DNA of 64,000 bases from Rhodospirillales bacterium (GCA_016712375.1 JADJRE010000004.1:305972-369971); one strand, 5' to 3'. Numbered from the stretch's first letter, positions 1 to 10,607 are shown. Notes: generated by a model not told the origin, from the letters alone. Numbers and translations: made by a program.

Positions 1-364
1 TGAGCGGCAGCTTGTCGCGAATACGCGAAAAGATGGTGGCGAACGAGGTGTGCCCCAGCACCAGCCGGGTGTCGGAGTCGCCGAGCAGCGACAGCAGGCC
101 GCCGTCCTGCAGCAGGGGGCTCATCGGCACAATGACGCAGCCGGTCTTCGCCGCCGCCCAATAGGCCAGCATCATCTCCAGGCAGTTGGGCAGGACGGTG
201 GCGAACTTGTCGCCCTTGCCGAGGCCCGCCGAGAGGAGCGCGTTCGCCAAGCGATTCACCGCAGCGTCAAGCGCACGCCAGTTCAGGTGGCTATCACCAA
301 CGATCAGCGCCGGATGCTCGGCCCGGTAGCGGGCATGCCTCGGCAGTAGCGAACCGATGTCCAT
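1..364 (-). CDS. AMP-binding acyl-CoA synthetase/ligase, N-terminal part
   Basis: The 5' end of a gene that runs off the left edge of the window. The visible ~121 residues begin MDIGSLLPRHARYR and contain the typical opening of the ANL superfamily: an ALIVGDSHLNWRALD segment followed by an LPNCLEMMLAYWAAAKTGCVIVPMSP segment, the region leading to the first adenylation subdomain. Family members activate carboxylic acids as acyl-adenylates and transfer them to CoA. The ATP-binding P-loop and the substrate pocket lie outside the window, so the substrate cannot be judged. The gene is divergent from hspQ; about 100 bp separate the two starts. Confidence 0.85.
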   Translation of the reverse strand, partial: MDIGSLLPRHARYRAEHPALIVGDSHLNWRALDAAVNRLANALLSAGLGKGDKFATVLPNCLEMMLAYWAAAKTGCVIVPMSPLLQDGGLLSLLGDSDTRLVLGHTSFATIFSRIRDKLPL

Positions 365-466
365 GTTGCCGACCCCTCACGATCCCGTTTTGATCGCAAC
401 ATACACCGCCGCATGCGCCGCACCAGCCCTGGAAATCGCTCGCTGGTGGTGCTAGAGATCGCTTCG

Positions 467-808
467 ATGCTTTATTCTTGGGTGGTGTCGTTGGATACCG
501 TTTTCGCCAGGTTCTCGGTCGGGCAGATTGTCCGGCACAAGCTGTTCAACTACCGAGGCGTGGTCGTCGACGTGGACCCGCGCTTCGCCGGCAGCGAGGA
601 ATGGTACGAGAAGATGGCGCCTAGCCGGCCGCCGAAGAACAAGCCCTGGTACAAAGTGCTGATGCACTCCACCGACAACCATACCTACGTCGCCGAGCGC
701 AATCTGGAGCCCGACGAGAGCGGTGATCCGATCGCCCATCCCGACCTCGACGCCTACTTCATCGGCCTTGGCGAGAGCGGGTACGTTTCGCGCGCCCGCG
801 GCAACTGA
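467..808 (+). CDS. hspQ: Heat shock protein HspQ (YccV family)
   Basis: A 113-residue protein if the ATG at 467 is used; the frame is open further up to an ATG at 413. The family core is clear: FSVGQIVRHKLFNYRGVVVDVDP, then EEWYE, and NKPWYKVLMHSTDNHTYVAERNLEP. This is the hemimethylated-DNA-binding/YccV fold. In enterobacteria HspQ is a heat-inducible small protein that modulates Lon proteolysis and binds hemimethylated oriC DNA. The family normally begins just before the FSVGQ segment, so residues upstream of it may not be translated and the start is uncertain. It is followed on the same strand by glgC after about 136 bp. Confidence 0.85.
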   Translation: MLYSWVVSLDTVFARFSVGQIVRHKLFNYRGVVVDVDPRFAGSEEWYEKMAPSRPPKNKPWYKVLMHSTDNHTYVAERNLEPDESGDPIAHPDLDAYFIGLGESGYVSRARGN

Positions 809-944
809 AAGATCGGTTGAATCGACAGACCCATGCAGCAATGCGATTGACGCACCGCAAAAAGAAAGCTTCCCGCGCCACCGGAGGGTGCTACAAGACC
901 AGACCCAGCGTAACCACCAAACAAATGGAATAGGGGGAACGCTT

Positions 945-2196
945 ATGCAACTAAAAGTTCTTGCTTTCGTGCTCGCGGGCGGCGAGGGCACACGCCTCTA
1001 TCCACTGACCAAGGAACGGGCCAAACCAGCGGTACCGTTTGGCGGGAAGTACCGCATCATCGATTTCGTGCTCAGCAGCCTGATCAACTCCGGGATCCAC
1101 TCGATCTACGTGGTGATCCAATTCCGCAGTCAATCGCTGTTGCAACATATTAGCGATGGGTGGCGACTCGGGGGCTTGCTGAAAAGCGAGTTCATCGTCC
1201 CGGTGCCGGCGCAGATGCGCTCGGAGGGCAAGGATTGGTATCGCGGCACTGCCGATGCCATCCATCAGAATATCAACCTGATCGAACAGTCAGCGCCCAG
1301 TGTTGTTGCCGTGTTTGGTGGCGATCACATCTATCGGATGAACATTCGGGACATGATCGAGTTTCATGAGCAGAAACGCGCTCACGTGACCATTGCGGCG
1401 ATCCCGGTGGAGAAGAAATACGCCAAGGAGTTTGGCGTCATCGAAACGACCAGCGGCAACCGCATCGTTGGCTTCCACGAGAAAAATCCCAACGCGCCGA
1501 CCATGCCGGATGATCCCAGCAGAGTCTTTGCGTCGATGGGCAATTACATTTTTTCCACCGACATGCTGCTGAAGCTGGTCGAAGAAGATCAGCAAGATCC
1601 AAACAGCAGCCACGACTTCGGCAAGGATATTCTCCCCAAGGCCATCGGCCGCGCCGAAATGTTCGCCTATGACTTCATGTCCAACAGCATTCCAGGCGAA
1701 CCGGCGGACAAGGAGCCATATTGGCGCGACGTCGGCACTTTGGACGCATACTACGAAGCCAACATGGACCTGCGCGCGATCACGCCGGCGCTGAACTTGT
1801 TCAATCGCCAGTGGCCTTTGCGCACCGCGGGCTACTCGGATCCGCCAACCAAGTTCGCGTTCGATGAGGAAAATCGCCGTGGCCAAGCCATCGACTCGGT
1901 GCTAGCCGGCGGTTGCATCATCTCCGGCGCCATGATCAAGAACTCGGTGATCGGCAGACACGTGTACGTTCATGCCGGTGCCGAGATTCAGGAATCGATT
2001 ATATTTGACAACTGCGATATCGGACGCCGGGCGAAGTTACGCCGCTGCATCCTGGAAAAGAAGCGGCATTCCCGAAGACACGGTGATCGGCTACGATCTC
2101 GAAGAGGACCGCAAACGCTATTTCGTTACTGACAGCGGCATTGTCGTCGTCGAAGGCAAGCGGACCGCTGTCGAATTAACGACGATCTCAGTTTAG
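945..2196 (+). CDS. glgC: Glucose-1-phosphate adenylyltransferase (single-base frameshift near 2059)
   Basis: ADP-glucose pyrophosphorylase makes ADP-glucose from glucose-1-phosphate and ATP, the committed step of bacterial glycogen synthesis. It starts MQLKVLAFVLAGGEGTRLYP, with the nucleotide-binding GGEGTRL motif, the PAVPFGGKYRIIDF segment and GTADAIHQN. The frame breaks at about 2055-2062: upstream it ends LRRCILEK, and the expected ending IPEDTVIGYDLEED...GIVVVEGKR continues in the next frame to a TAG at 2194-2196. Dropping one base gives a 416-residue protein, normal for GlgC. No glgA or glgP is in the window; a GlgB homologue lies 32 kb away. A sequencing error is likelier than real loss because the tail is fully conserved. 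Confidence 0.88.
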
Positions 2197-2253
2197 GGGC
2201 GATCACAGCAGCGCGCCGGAGCGATTGAAGGGAAGCGTGGTGCGCGAGCAGGG

Positions 2254-4898
2254 TTGGCGACGATCGAACCGGCGGTCCGCGCGGTCGAGAAGGAGGTGAG
2301 CCCACCTGACCAGTCCCGGTCGTGGCGGCGGTCGGTCCTTGGCTGGGCGGATAACCACCGTGAGGGCCTCGGGCTCGCCGCCGTCGCCATTGTTCTCCTA
2401 CTGTGCGGCTTCGCTCTGAACCGGCTGTTGGCGGAGATGCGGGTCGCCGACGTGGGTCGGGCTATTGCGGATCTGCCGGGGAGCGCCATTGCCGCCAGCC
2501 TCGGTTTCACCTGTCTGAGCTACATTACGCTGATCGGCTATGACTGGTCGGCTCTGCACTACGTCGGTCGGCGTCTGCCGGCGCGGGTGATCGCCGTGGC
2601 GTCTTTCTGCGGCTATGCCATCGGCAACACGGTAGGCTTTTCCCTGCTGACCGGCGGCTCGGTACGCTTTCGCATCTATTCGGCCGCCGGATTGCCCACC
2701 GATGACATCGGCCGAGTCGCCCTTTTCTGCATCGTTGCGTTCGGCTTCGGCATTTGTGCGGTCAGCGGCTTTGGCGTGCTGCTGCGTCCGTTCCTCCTCG
2801 CTGAAATACTCGACGTTTCGGTATGGCTTCTGAAGGTCGTGAGCGTCGGCCTCGTCGCCGGGGTAGCAGGCTTCCTCGTCTTATGCGCGCGGCGTCGTGT
2901 CCTGCGCTGGGGACGATGGGCGTTGCCGCTGCCATCAATGTCGCTGGTTGCCATCCAACTCACCATCTCCGCCGTTGACCTGTGTTTCGCCTGCGCGGCG
3001 CTGTGGGTACTGTTGCCACAGGAACTGAACTTCTCCTTCTTCGCGTTCCTCCCGCCATACTGCGTCGCTATTGCGGCCGGGATCCTGAGCCACGTTCCTG
3101 GAGGCCTCGGCGTTTTCGAGGCGGTGTTCGTCTACGCGTCTCCGACCGCGCCGAGATGGGGCCGCTGGTCGGTGCGCTGCTGATCTATCGGCTGATCTAC
3201 TATGTGCTGCCGCTTCTGGTAGCAGGAGCGCTGCTCGGTCGGAACGAGATCCGCCGTCAGATCCCGGCGACGATTGCCGCGTTCGATCGTTTGGTCGAGG
3301 TGACCGGCGAGGTCGTGCCGACACTGGCTGGCATCCTGGTCGTTTTGGCCGGAATCGTGCTGCTGGCTTCCGGAGCAACGCCGATGAGCCCGGCACGTGC
3401 CGCGGTGATCGGCTCGATCTTCCCGCTGGCGGTCATTGAAGCCTCGCACTTTCTCGGCGGCATGGTCGGGAGCGCATTGATCTGTCTTGCACCCGCTCTG
3501 CAACGCAGGCTCAACGCGGCCTACTGGCTGGTGCACGTGCTCCTCGCCGCCGGCATCGTCTGCTCGCTGGCGAAGGGTCTGGACTACGAAGAGGCGATTA
3601 TCCTGTCACTGATCGCCTTCTTGATGGTGCCCTATCGCAACGAGTTCTACCGGCGGACCTCCTTGCTCGATGAGCCGTTCACCTTCGGCTGGACGATCGC
3701 GATCGTCTGCATTCTCGGCGCCGCCTTCTGGCTCATGTTGTTCGCCTACAAGCACGTCGAATACGACGACGCGCTGTGGTTTCAGTTCGCCTTCGACGCC
3801 GATGCGCCGCGCTCGTTGCGCGCGATGCTCGCAGCGATGCTGGGCGTAGCCATCCTGGGGGCGATGCATCTGCTGCACCCTCCAAGGCGCTCCAGCGCCG
3901 CGGCAACGGAACAGGAGATCAACCGGGCGTCGGAGATTGCCCGCATTCAATCCCGTGCTGAAGCGATGCTGGTGTTGATGGGCGACAAGCATCTGCTGTT
4001 CAGTGCGTCCGGCAAATCCTTCCTGATGTATGGGCGGCATGGCAGTTCATGGATCAGCCTGTTCGATCCCGTTGGCCCCGCCGAGGAACGGGCAGAACTC
4101 ATCTGGAGCTTCCGCGAGATGTGCGACCGAGAGCGAGGCCGGCCCGCCTTCTATCAAATCCATCCGGATAGCCTGCCGCTTTACGTCGACGTCGGCCTGA
4201 CGCTGACGCGGCTTGGCGAAGAGGCTTGCGTGCCCCTCGTCGATTTCGCGCTTGAACAGCCGCGCAACAGTAAACTGCGCCAGAGCTTCAACCGGGCGAT
4301 CCGCGACGGGTTGTCATATTGCGTCCTCGCCAAGTCCGAGGTGCCGGCGTTCATGGAACCGCTGGCGAGAACTTCCAACGGATGGATGGCGGCGAAAAAC
4401 GTGCGCGAGAAGGGATTTTCCTTGGGCGCCTTCGTGCCCGCCTACGTCAGCCACTTCGATGTCGCGACGGTGCTTAAGGACGGCGAGATTGTCGCCTTCG
4501 CCACCCTGCTTGTCACCGACAGCGGCGGCGAAGCGAGTCTCGACCTGATGCGCCATCAGCCCGACGCACCGTCTTCGACAATGGAGTTCCTGATCGTCGC
4601 GACGTTGCTGGAATTGAAGGCCCGCGGTTTCGAGTCGTTCAGTCTCGGCATGGCGCCGCTTTCGGGGCTGGAGCAGCGACGTCTGGCGCCGCTGCGCCAT
4701 CGGTTGGGAGCTCTGGTCTACGAGCACGGAGAACAGTTCTACGACTTCCGCGGGGTGCGCCAGTTCAAGGAGAAATTCCATCCCATCTGGCAGCCGCGCT
4801 ACCTCGCTTCCCCCGGCGGGGTCGAGCCGCTGATCGTGCTGGCCGACGCCGCGGCGCTGATCGGCGGTGGCTCGTTGGTCGGGGTGGTGCGCAAGTGA
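2254..4898 (+). CDS. lpiA: Lysyl-phosphatidylglycerol synthase LpiA/MprF (frameshift near 3136)
   Basis: A membrane enzyme that transfers an amino acid, usually lysine from Lys-tRNA, onto phosphatidylglycerol and flips the product, lowering surface charge. About 881 residues after repair. The N-terminal half has many membrane segments of the flippase domain (LSHVPGGLGVFEAV is its hallmark); the C-terminal half from about residue 540 is the soluble DUF2156 synthase domain (SGKSFLMYGRHGSSWISLFDP, then FSLGMAPLSG and FYDFRGVRQFKEKFHP). The frame changes near 3135-3145; one missing base restores continuity into LVGALLIYRLIYYVLPLL. The start is a weak TTG at 2254 without a convincing ribosome site, so it may lie elsewhere. 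Its stop overlaps the acvB start by 4 bp. Confidence 0.88.
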
Positions 4899-6264
4899 AC
4901 AGTCGTGCCGCCGTATGGGCGTTGATAGCTTCGGCGGCTTTTTCGCTTGTCAGTTGCGATCATCATCCCACCATTGACAGCGCCGCCATCGGCCGCATCG
5001 AGCTCTTTCAACCCAAGGGCCGGCCCAATGGTCTTGTCTTCCTGCTGTCAGACATGCGGGGCTGGTCCAGCGACCTGACCGCCCTGGCAAAGCATCTTCG
5101 TGAGCACGGCTTGATCGTCGCGGGCGTCGACAGCCGCAAGCTAGTCGACAAGCTTGCAGCGGGAGACGAGCAGTGCCTGTCGCTTGTGGACGCCTTCGAA
5201 GCCGCCAGCCAGCAGATTCAGCGCGATGCTCGGCTTGATGTGTACTTTCTGCCGGTGCTGGCCGGCGTTGGCGAAGGGGCGACGTTGGCCCTCGCGGGGC
5301 TATGGCAAGCCGGCCCGGAAACAATCGCGGGCGCCGTCACCGTGGACTTCGGCACCGAACTGGCAACGCCGCGGCCGCTGTGCGCAACTCCGCCGGCAAG
5401 GCTCGCGAGCGCTCGCCGCGGCTTCGACTATAGCCCGCCGCAGCGTTTGTTCGGCTGGTGGCAGGCCGCCTGGACGGGGGAGATTTCCAACGATACCCGC
5501 GCCTTTGCCGCGTCGCTTGGAGTCATCCCGGCGACGGTACAACCGGGCCTGTCACCGCCGCGACAGCTGGCGCGCTTGTTCGATTGGAGCAACGAGAGCG
5601 TGCGCGCGACACGGCCGACGCGCTGAAGCTGGGCGATCTCGCCGTTGTCGAACTGCCCGGCCGGCCGGGCAGCGATACTGCGGCAATCATTCTGTCCGGC
5701 GACGGCGGCTGGCGAGATCTTGATCGCACCCTGGGAGAAATCTTGGCGACGAGTGGGGTCCATGTCATCGGCATTGATTGTCTGCGCTACTACTGGAACC
5801 GCAAGCCACCCGAAACCACGGCCGCCGACCTCGAGCGGCTGATCGTCGAGTTGAGCGCGCGTACCGGCATCCGCAAGATCGCGCTGATTGGCTTCTCATT
5901 TGGGGCTGACGTGCTGCCTTTCATCTATACCCGGCTGAGCCCCGAGGTGCGCGATCGGGTGGTGCTGCTGTCCCTTCTCGCACCGGGGCGCGACGCACAC
6001 TTCGAAATCCAGGTTGCGGGCTGGCTCGGCGTCGACGCGAGCAAAGACGCGACACCGATTGCGCCGGAACTGGCGAAGATCGATTCCTCGCTGGTCCAAT
6101 GCGTGTACGGCGAAGAGGAGGCGGCAGAAACCGTCTGCCGCGATGCCGCACCACAGTCGGGCGAGGTTATCGGCATCCCGGGCGGCCATCATTTCGATGA
6201 GGACTATCAGGCCCTGGCTCAGCGCATCCTTCGCCGGCTGAACATGGGCATTCGTCCAGCTTGA
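4895..6264 (+). CDS. acvB: AcvB/VirJ-family lysyl-phosphatidylglycerol hydrolase (frameshift near 5600)
   Basis: The GTG start overlaps the lpiA stop (GTGA), so the two genes are translationally coupled. About 456 residues after repair, the length of Agrobacterium AcvB rather than the shorter VirJ. A signal peptide (ALIASAAFSLVSC, possible lipobox) is followed by an N-terminal alpha/beta-hydrolase-like domain and a C-terminal VirJ domain with IILSGDGGWRDLD, GIDCLRYYW and nucleophile motif GFSFGADVLPF. In Agrobacterium and rhizobia, AcvB/AtvA hydrolyses lysyl-phosphatidylglycerol made by LpiA, and the pair is tied to acid tolerance and virulence. The frame breaks in a CGCGCG stretch at about 5597-5606; one added base restores it. 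The join is between the two domains. Confidence 0.88.
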
Positions 6265-6277
6265 ACTGCGTCCGATA

Positions 6278-6529
6278 TTAGTACTGTCGCGCCGGACGGG
6301 GTTGCAGGCGCTGCAGCACCAAGCCATCCGGGCAATAGGCACTTCCGTCGGGGCGCCAGCGAACGGGGACATCGCCGCCTGCCGAGGCGGGCGACCAGCT
6401 CGCCGCGGCGCAAACGCAGCGTTGCGTCTGACAGGCGCCAGACAAGCGCTCGAGATCGTCGTCGGTCGTGCATCCGGCGGCTGAGGCAGCGCCAACGGTG
6501 ACGATCACCAGCAGAAAACGCAACATCAT
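6278..6529 (-). CDS. Small exported cysteine-containing protein, possible lipoprotein
   Basis: An 83-residue protein starting at the second-to-last ATG of an ATGATG pair; its ATG shares one base with the TGA stop of the ClC gene, so translation is probably coupled. The N-terminus MMLRFLLVIVTVGAASAAGC looks like a signal peptide, with SAAGC as a plausible lipobox. The mature part has further cysteines (GACQTQRCVC near residues 31-40, AYCPDG near 66) and then a basic tail. I do not recognise a family. It could be a periplasmic disulfide-stabilised accessory to the ClC antiporter, but that rests only on the overlap. It faces acvB tail to tail with 13 bp between. Confidence 0.6.
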   Translation of the reverse strand: MMLRFLLVIVTVGAASAAGCTTDDDLERLSGACQTQRCVCAAASWSPASAGGDVPVRWRPDGSAYCPDGLVLQRLQPRPARQY

Positions 6530-7827
6530 CAGGGTTCTACCTTGACAGGCGCGGGGGAACGGAGCGTCCGCTCCAGCAGTACGTCGTAGATCGGCCTGCA
6601 GCCCAGTGATCCGGCCACCACCGAAGCGACCGCGGCGACAACCAGCATCATTGGCAGGAGCAAATAGTTGCCGCTCATTTCGGCAACAAGCATGGCGCCG
6701 GTCAACGGCGCACCGACGGTCGCTGCCAACAAGCCAGCCATCCCGGCAACAGCAAAGATGCCGGGCCCGGAAGTCATCCCGGGAAGCACGGCGGCCAGGG
6801 CCCCGCTGAACAGCAGTCCGAGCAGGGCGCCCACCGCCAATTGCGGCGCGAAGATGCCGCCGGGCGTTCCCGAAGCGTAGCACACCGGGAAAATCATCGT
6901 CCGCAGCGCCAGCAGAACCAACAGCATGGATAAGGCTGGCGGTTGCGCCAGCAATTGCAGCGCAAGCCCCTCGCCGCCGCCGGTGGCGTCGGGAAGAAGC
7001 GACAATAAAACGCCGATCGCGCCGCCGATCGTCATCGCGACGGGAAGCAGGCCAATGCGCTGCGCAAGCGCCCGCAGCATGTCCTGGGCGCGCGGAATCA
7101 ACGCGTTGAATGCCGCGCCATAAGCTCCGACGACAGCGGCGAATGGCACCGCCAGCGCCAGGTCGCGCCACGTAGCCGCTTCGAACACGGTGATCGGCAG
7201 AAGCCGTCCCGGATTGAGAATCAGGATGCCGGTCTCGGTGGCGGCCAGGGTCGCGACGACGACGCCGTTCAGCGCGATCGGCGTGATCGAGAACTTGTCG
7301 CGCAATTCCTCCACAACGAACAAAATGCCGCCAAGCGGCGCGTTGAATGCCACCGCCAGACCGGCGCCGGATGCTGCGGCGATCAGCGTTTTGTAATCGT
7401 ATTCATCGGACCCCCAGCGTCCGCCGATTGCGGCTCCGACCGCGCCGCCAATCTGGATGGTCGGACCTTCGCGACCGAGGATCATGCCGGCCGCCATCGC
7501 CATCACCCCGCCTACGAACTTCACCGGGACGATCCGCCACCAACGCAGCGGTGGCCGCAGTCCGGCCAAGGTACCTTCGATTTCCTGAATGCCGCTGCCT
7601 GCCGCCTCCGGAGCAAATCGCCGCGCCATTTCGGCCGCACCGCCGACCAGCCCCGCACCGGCTATTGCGCCGATTGCCCACCGGGAACCGCTCCTGCCGC
7701 GTCGGGGCGGGCGATCGCCAACAGCAGAGCGTAGCCGTGATCGATGCAAAAAGAACGCGCTGCCGATCACGCCGACGATCGTTCCGGCGATCACCGCCAG
7801 AAGATTTACCCGCACAATCCTAGACAT
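6529..7827 (-). CDS. ClC-family chloride channel/antiporter
   Basis: A 432-residue ClC protein. Signature segments are all present: GSGIQEIEG (selectivity filter, here Gln instead of the usual Pro), GREGPTIQIGG carrying the gating glutamate, FNAPLGGILFVVEEL carrying the internal proton-path glutamate, and SGTPGGIFAPQLAVGA. The retained internal glutamate suggests a proton/chloride exchanger rather than a passive channel. The chosen start is MSRIVRVNLL at 7827; the open frame extends further upstream without a reason to use it. A short coupled exported protein follows. Divergent from the CHAP-domain gene. Confidence 0.9.
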   Translation of the reverse strand: MSRIVRVNLLAVIAGTIVGVIGSAFFLHRSRLRSAVGDRPPRRGRSGSRWAIGAIAGAGLVGGAAEMARRFAPEAAGSGIQEIEGTLAGLRPPLRWWRIVPVKFVGGVMAMAAGMILGREGPTIQIGGAVGAAIGGRWGSDEYDYKTLIAAASGAGLAVAFNAPLGGILFVVEELRDKFSITPIALNGVVVATLAATETGILILNPGRLLPITVFEAATWRDLALAVPFAAVVGAYGAAFNALIPRAQDMLRALAQRIGLLPVAMTIGGAIGVLLSLLPDATGGGEGLALQLLAQPPALSMLLVLLALRTMIFPVCYASGTPGGIFAPQLAVGALLGLLFSGALAAVLPGMTSGPGIFAVAGMAGLLAATVGAPLTGAMLVAEMSGNYLLLPMMLVVAAVASVVAGSLGCRPIYDVLLERTLRSPAPVKVEP

Positions 7828-8038
7828 GCCTGGTGAGATTCCCCGGATCGAAAGAAGCCTCGCCCTCCGCTGTGCGCCCCTGGGCGACGTTCGCCACAAC
7901 CGCAACGACTCCACAGGCGCTACCCACTGTGCCCGACCATGCCGTCCGGTTCAAACGCGATTGGCAACAGTGCGGGCGGTGGCGCCACCAGAAGCGCCGC
8001 CAGGGATCGGCAGTTGCGAGGTCAACCGCCGTCACGTC

Positions 8039-8644
8039 ATGCTCGGCGGCATGTCCGACATCCGCCCGCATCCTCCGACCGGAAGAAGCGCCGCTCTGTG
8101 CTTCGCATTGATGGTGTCCTTTGGCCTGTGCGCCTGCGCCCCAACAGCTCCCGAATCAGCGTTCGACCGCCTCCGCGGCGTGCGAATCTCGATAGATGAG
8201 CAAGTCGTGCTCGAGTGTGCTCCCTTCGCCCGCGTCCTGTCCGGACTGCAGCTCAACGGCGCGGCCGCCGATTGGTGGCGGCAAGCGGAAGGTCGTTATG
8301 CTCGATCCAATTCACCGGCTGTCGGCGGCGTTCTTGTCTTCCGCCGCTCGGCGCGGCTGGCCGACGGCCATGTCGCTGTCGTTTCGCGCGTGCTCTCAGA
8401 TCGGCAGATCCTGGTGACGCAGGCCAATTGGGTTCGCCATCGGGTGATAGCGGACATGCCGGTGATCGATGTGTCGCCAGAGAATGATTGGACCTTGGTG
8501 CGGGTCTGGTGGCCGCCATCCGGCCAGATGGGCATAACTGCGTATCCGGCCTACGGCTTCATCCTGGCGAACCGCTCGGTTTCGCCCGACCAGATCGCTG
8601 CCGATACACCAACCGCAATTCGGGTAGCCGCGGCCCTGCCATAG
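8039..8644 (+). CDS. CHAP-domain lipoprotein (putative peptidoglycan amidase)
   Basis: About 201 residues (or 197 from the ATG at 8051). The N-terminus AALCFALMVSFGLCAC ends in a lipobox-like LCAC, so the protein is probably an outer- or inner-membrane lipoprotein. The rest fits a CHAP (NlpC/P60-like) hydrolase: ECAPFARVLSG supplies the candidate catalytic Cys, DGHVAVVSRVLSDRQILVTQANW supplies the His and downstream polar residue. CHAP enzymes cleave peptide bonds in peptidoglycan. The proline-rich WWPPSGQMGITAYPAYGFI tail is typical of alphaproteobacterial members. It stands alone, convergent with kup. Confidence 0.75.
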   Translation: MLGGMSDIRPHPPTGRSAALCFALMVSFGLCACAPTAPESAFDRLRGVRISIDEQVVLECAPFARVLSGLQLNGAAADWWRQAEGRYARSNSPAVGGVLVFRRSARLADGHVAVVSRVLSDRQILVTQANWVRHRVIADMPVIDVSPENDWTLVRVWWPPSGQMGITAYPAYGFILANRSVSPDQIAADTPTAIRVAAALP

Positions 8645-8663
8645 CGTTCCGGTTGGCTGTCGC

Positions 8664-10607
8664 CTAGATCGGCACCTGCGCGCCGAGTTCGACCACCCGG
8701 TCGGTCGGAATGCAGAAAAATTCAGTCGCGCTCGCGGCATTTTTCTGCAAGAGGATGAAAATGCGTTCCTGCCAGCCCGACAGCGGCGGCTGGATGCTCG
8801 GAATCAGCGTTTCGCGGCCCAGAAAGTACGATGTCTGCATCGGGTCGAACGTCAGACCGTACACTGCGGCAGCGGCAAGTGCGCGTGGCACGTTAGGCGT
8901 CTGCATGAAGCCGTAGCGGACCCGCATCCGGAGCACGTCGGCGCGCAGTTCATCGATGGTGACCCGCTCCCCGCGCCGCACCCGCGGCACGCCCATCGTC
9001 TCCACGGTCAACACTATCACGCGCTCGTGCAACACCTTGTTGTGTTTCAGGTTATGCAGCAGCGCGCTCGGCACCATATCGCCGCGGGAAGTGAGGTAGA
9101 CGGCTGTGCCTGGCACCCGCGTCGGCTCTTTTTCCCGCAGACGGTCCAGCCACACGGTGAGCGGCAGGCTCGCCTTGCGTGACTTCTGCTCAAGCGCTTC
9201 ACGGCCGCGCCACCAGGTCAGCATCAGAAAGCAGAGGAGCGCGGCGAACAGCAGCGGTATCCAGCCGCCGGTGTGGATCTTCAGAGCATTCGCGCCGAGA
9301 AATGCGAGATCGACAGCGAGGAAGCCGCCAAACACGAGAGCACACAGCGGCATGCTCCACCGCCAGCGCCCGCGGGCCACGATGCAGGCAAGCACCGTCG
9401 TCGCCACCATCGTACCGGTCACGGCGATGCCGTAGGCGTTGGCGAGCCCGCTGGAAGAGCCGAAGAACAGCACGAGCGCGATCACCCCGATCAGCATCCG
9501 CTCGTTGGCATCGGGAATGTAGATCTGGCCAATCTGCCGATCGGAGGTGTGGCGGATTTCCATGCGTGGCGAGAAACCAAGCTGGATGGCCTGCCTTGTC
9601 AGGGAAAAGGTGCCGGAGATTACCGCCTGCGAAGCGATCACCGTCGCAAGAGTTGCGAGCCCCACCAGCGGCAGCAACAGCCATTCCGGAGCGAGGTGGA
9701 AGAACGGGTTCACCGCAGCGTCCGGATTGGCGAGGACCAACGCGCTCTGGCCCATGTAATTCAGCACGAGCGCCGGCAGCACGAAAGCCAACCAGGCGAG
9801 GCGTACGGGCGAGCGTCCGAAGTGTCCCATATCGGCATAGAGAGCCTCGCCGCCGGTGATCGCCAGCACAACAGCACCAAGCGCCGCGAAGCCAGCGAAT
9901 CCGTTGGCGGCGAAAAAGGCGATGCCATAGCGCGGGTCCAGCGCCGCAAGAACGGAGGGATCGCGCGCGATCTGAATGGCGCCCAGGACCCCGAGGACGA
10001 GGAACCAGACCACCATCACCGGGCCAAACCACGTGCCGACCCGCGACGTCCCGCGGCGCTGGAATGCGAACAGGCCGATCAGCACGGCGATGGCGATTGG
10101 CACCACGTACGGATCGAATATCGGCGTTGCCACATTAAGGCCTTCAACGGCACTCAGCACGGAGATAGCCGGCGTGATGATGCCGTCGCCGAAGAACAGC
10201 GCCGCTCCGAAAAGGCCGGCTCCTAGGATTAGCGGCGAGCGGCGGCCGAGCGCGCGTTCGGCCAGAACCATCAGCGCCAGCACGCCGCCCTCGCCACGGT
10301 TGTCGGCCCGCATGACAAACAGCACGTACTTGACCGTCACCACGAAGATCAGCGACCAGAGAACCAGCGACAGCAGTCCGAGCACGCTTTCCCGGCTAAT
10401 GCCGATGCCATGGACGGGGTTGAAGCATTCCTTCAGCGTGTAGAGCGGGCTGGTGCCGATATCGCCATAGACAACGCCGAGCGCCGCGATCGTCACGCGG
10501 GGAAGATTGCGATGCCCGCTGTGCCCCGACGTGGCCGCCCCAATCTCTGGCGGAGCGGCAGTGATGGGGACCTTTGGCACCGTAAGGGGTTCGGGATGAT
10601 CGACCAT
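8664..10607 (-). CDS. kup: Kup-family potassium uptake protein
   Basis: A 647-residue K+/H+ symporter of the KUP/HAK/KT family. The family opening VVYGDIGTSPLYTLKECF is intact, followed by about twelve membrane segments (for example the GDGIITPAISVLSAVEGL and GGEALYADMGHFGRSPVRLAW segments) and a soluble C-terminal domain of about 180 residues (FLGRETLIPS near the end). The start MVDHPEP at 10607 was chosen because residues upstream show no family similarity. It ends 20 bp from the convergent CHAP gene. No regulatory RNA was seen upstream. Confidence 0.93.
   Translation of the reverse strand: MVDHPEPLTVPKVPITAAPPEIGAATSGHSGHRNLPRVTIAALGVVYGDIGTSPLYTLKECFNPVHGIGISRESVLGLLSLVLWSLIFVVTVKYVLFVMRADNRGEGGVLALMVLAERALGRRSPLILGAGLFGAALFFGDGIITPAISVLSAVEGLNVATPIFDPYVVPIAIAVLIGLFAFQRRGTSRVGTWFGPVMVVWFLVLGVLGAIQIARDPSVLAALDPRYGIAFFAANGFAGFAALGAVVLAITGGEALYADMGHFGRSPVRLAWLAFVLPALVLNYMGQSALVLANPDAAVNPFFHLAPEWLLLPLVGLATLATVIASQAVISGTFSLTRQAIQLGFSPRMEIRHTSDRQIGQIYIPDANERMLIGVIALVLFFGSSSGLANAYGIAVTGTMVATTVLACIVARGRWRWSMPLCALVFGGFLAVDLAFLGANALKIHTGGWIPLLFAALLCFLMLTWWRGREALEQKSRKASLPLTVWLDRLREKEPTRVPGTAVYLTSRGDMVPSALLHNLKHNKVLHERVIVLTVETMGVPRVRRGERVTIDELRADVLRMRVRYGFMQTPNVPRALAAAAVYGLTFDPMQTSYFLGRETLIPSIQPPLSGWQERIFILLQKNAASATEFFCIPTDRVVELGAQVPI

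Noticed and set aside
9273..10226. 317-codon plus-strand frame inside kup
   Set aside because: Antisense shadow of the KUP coding region, low-complexity His/Arg/Gln content.
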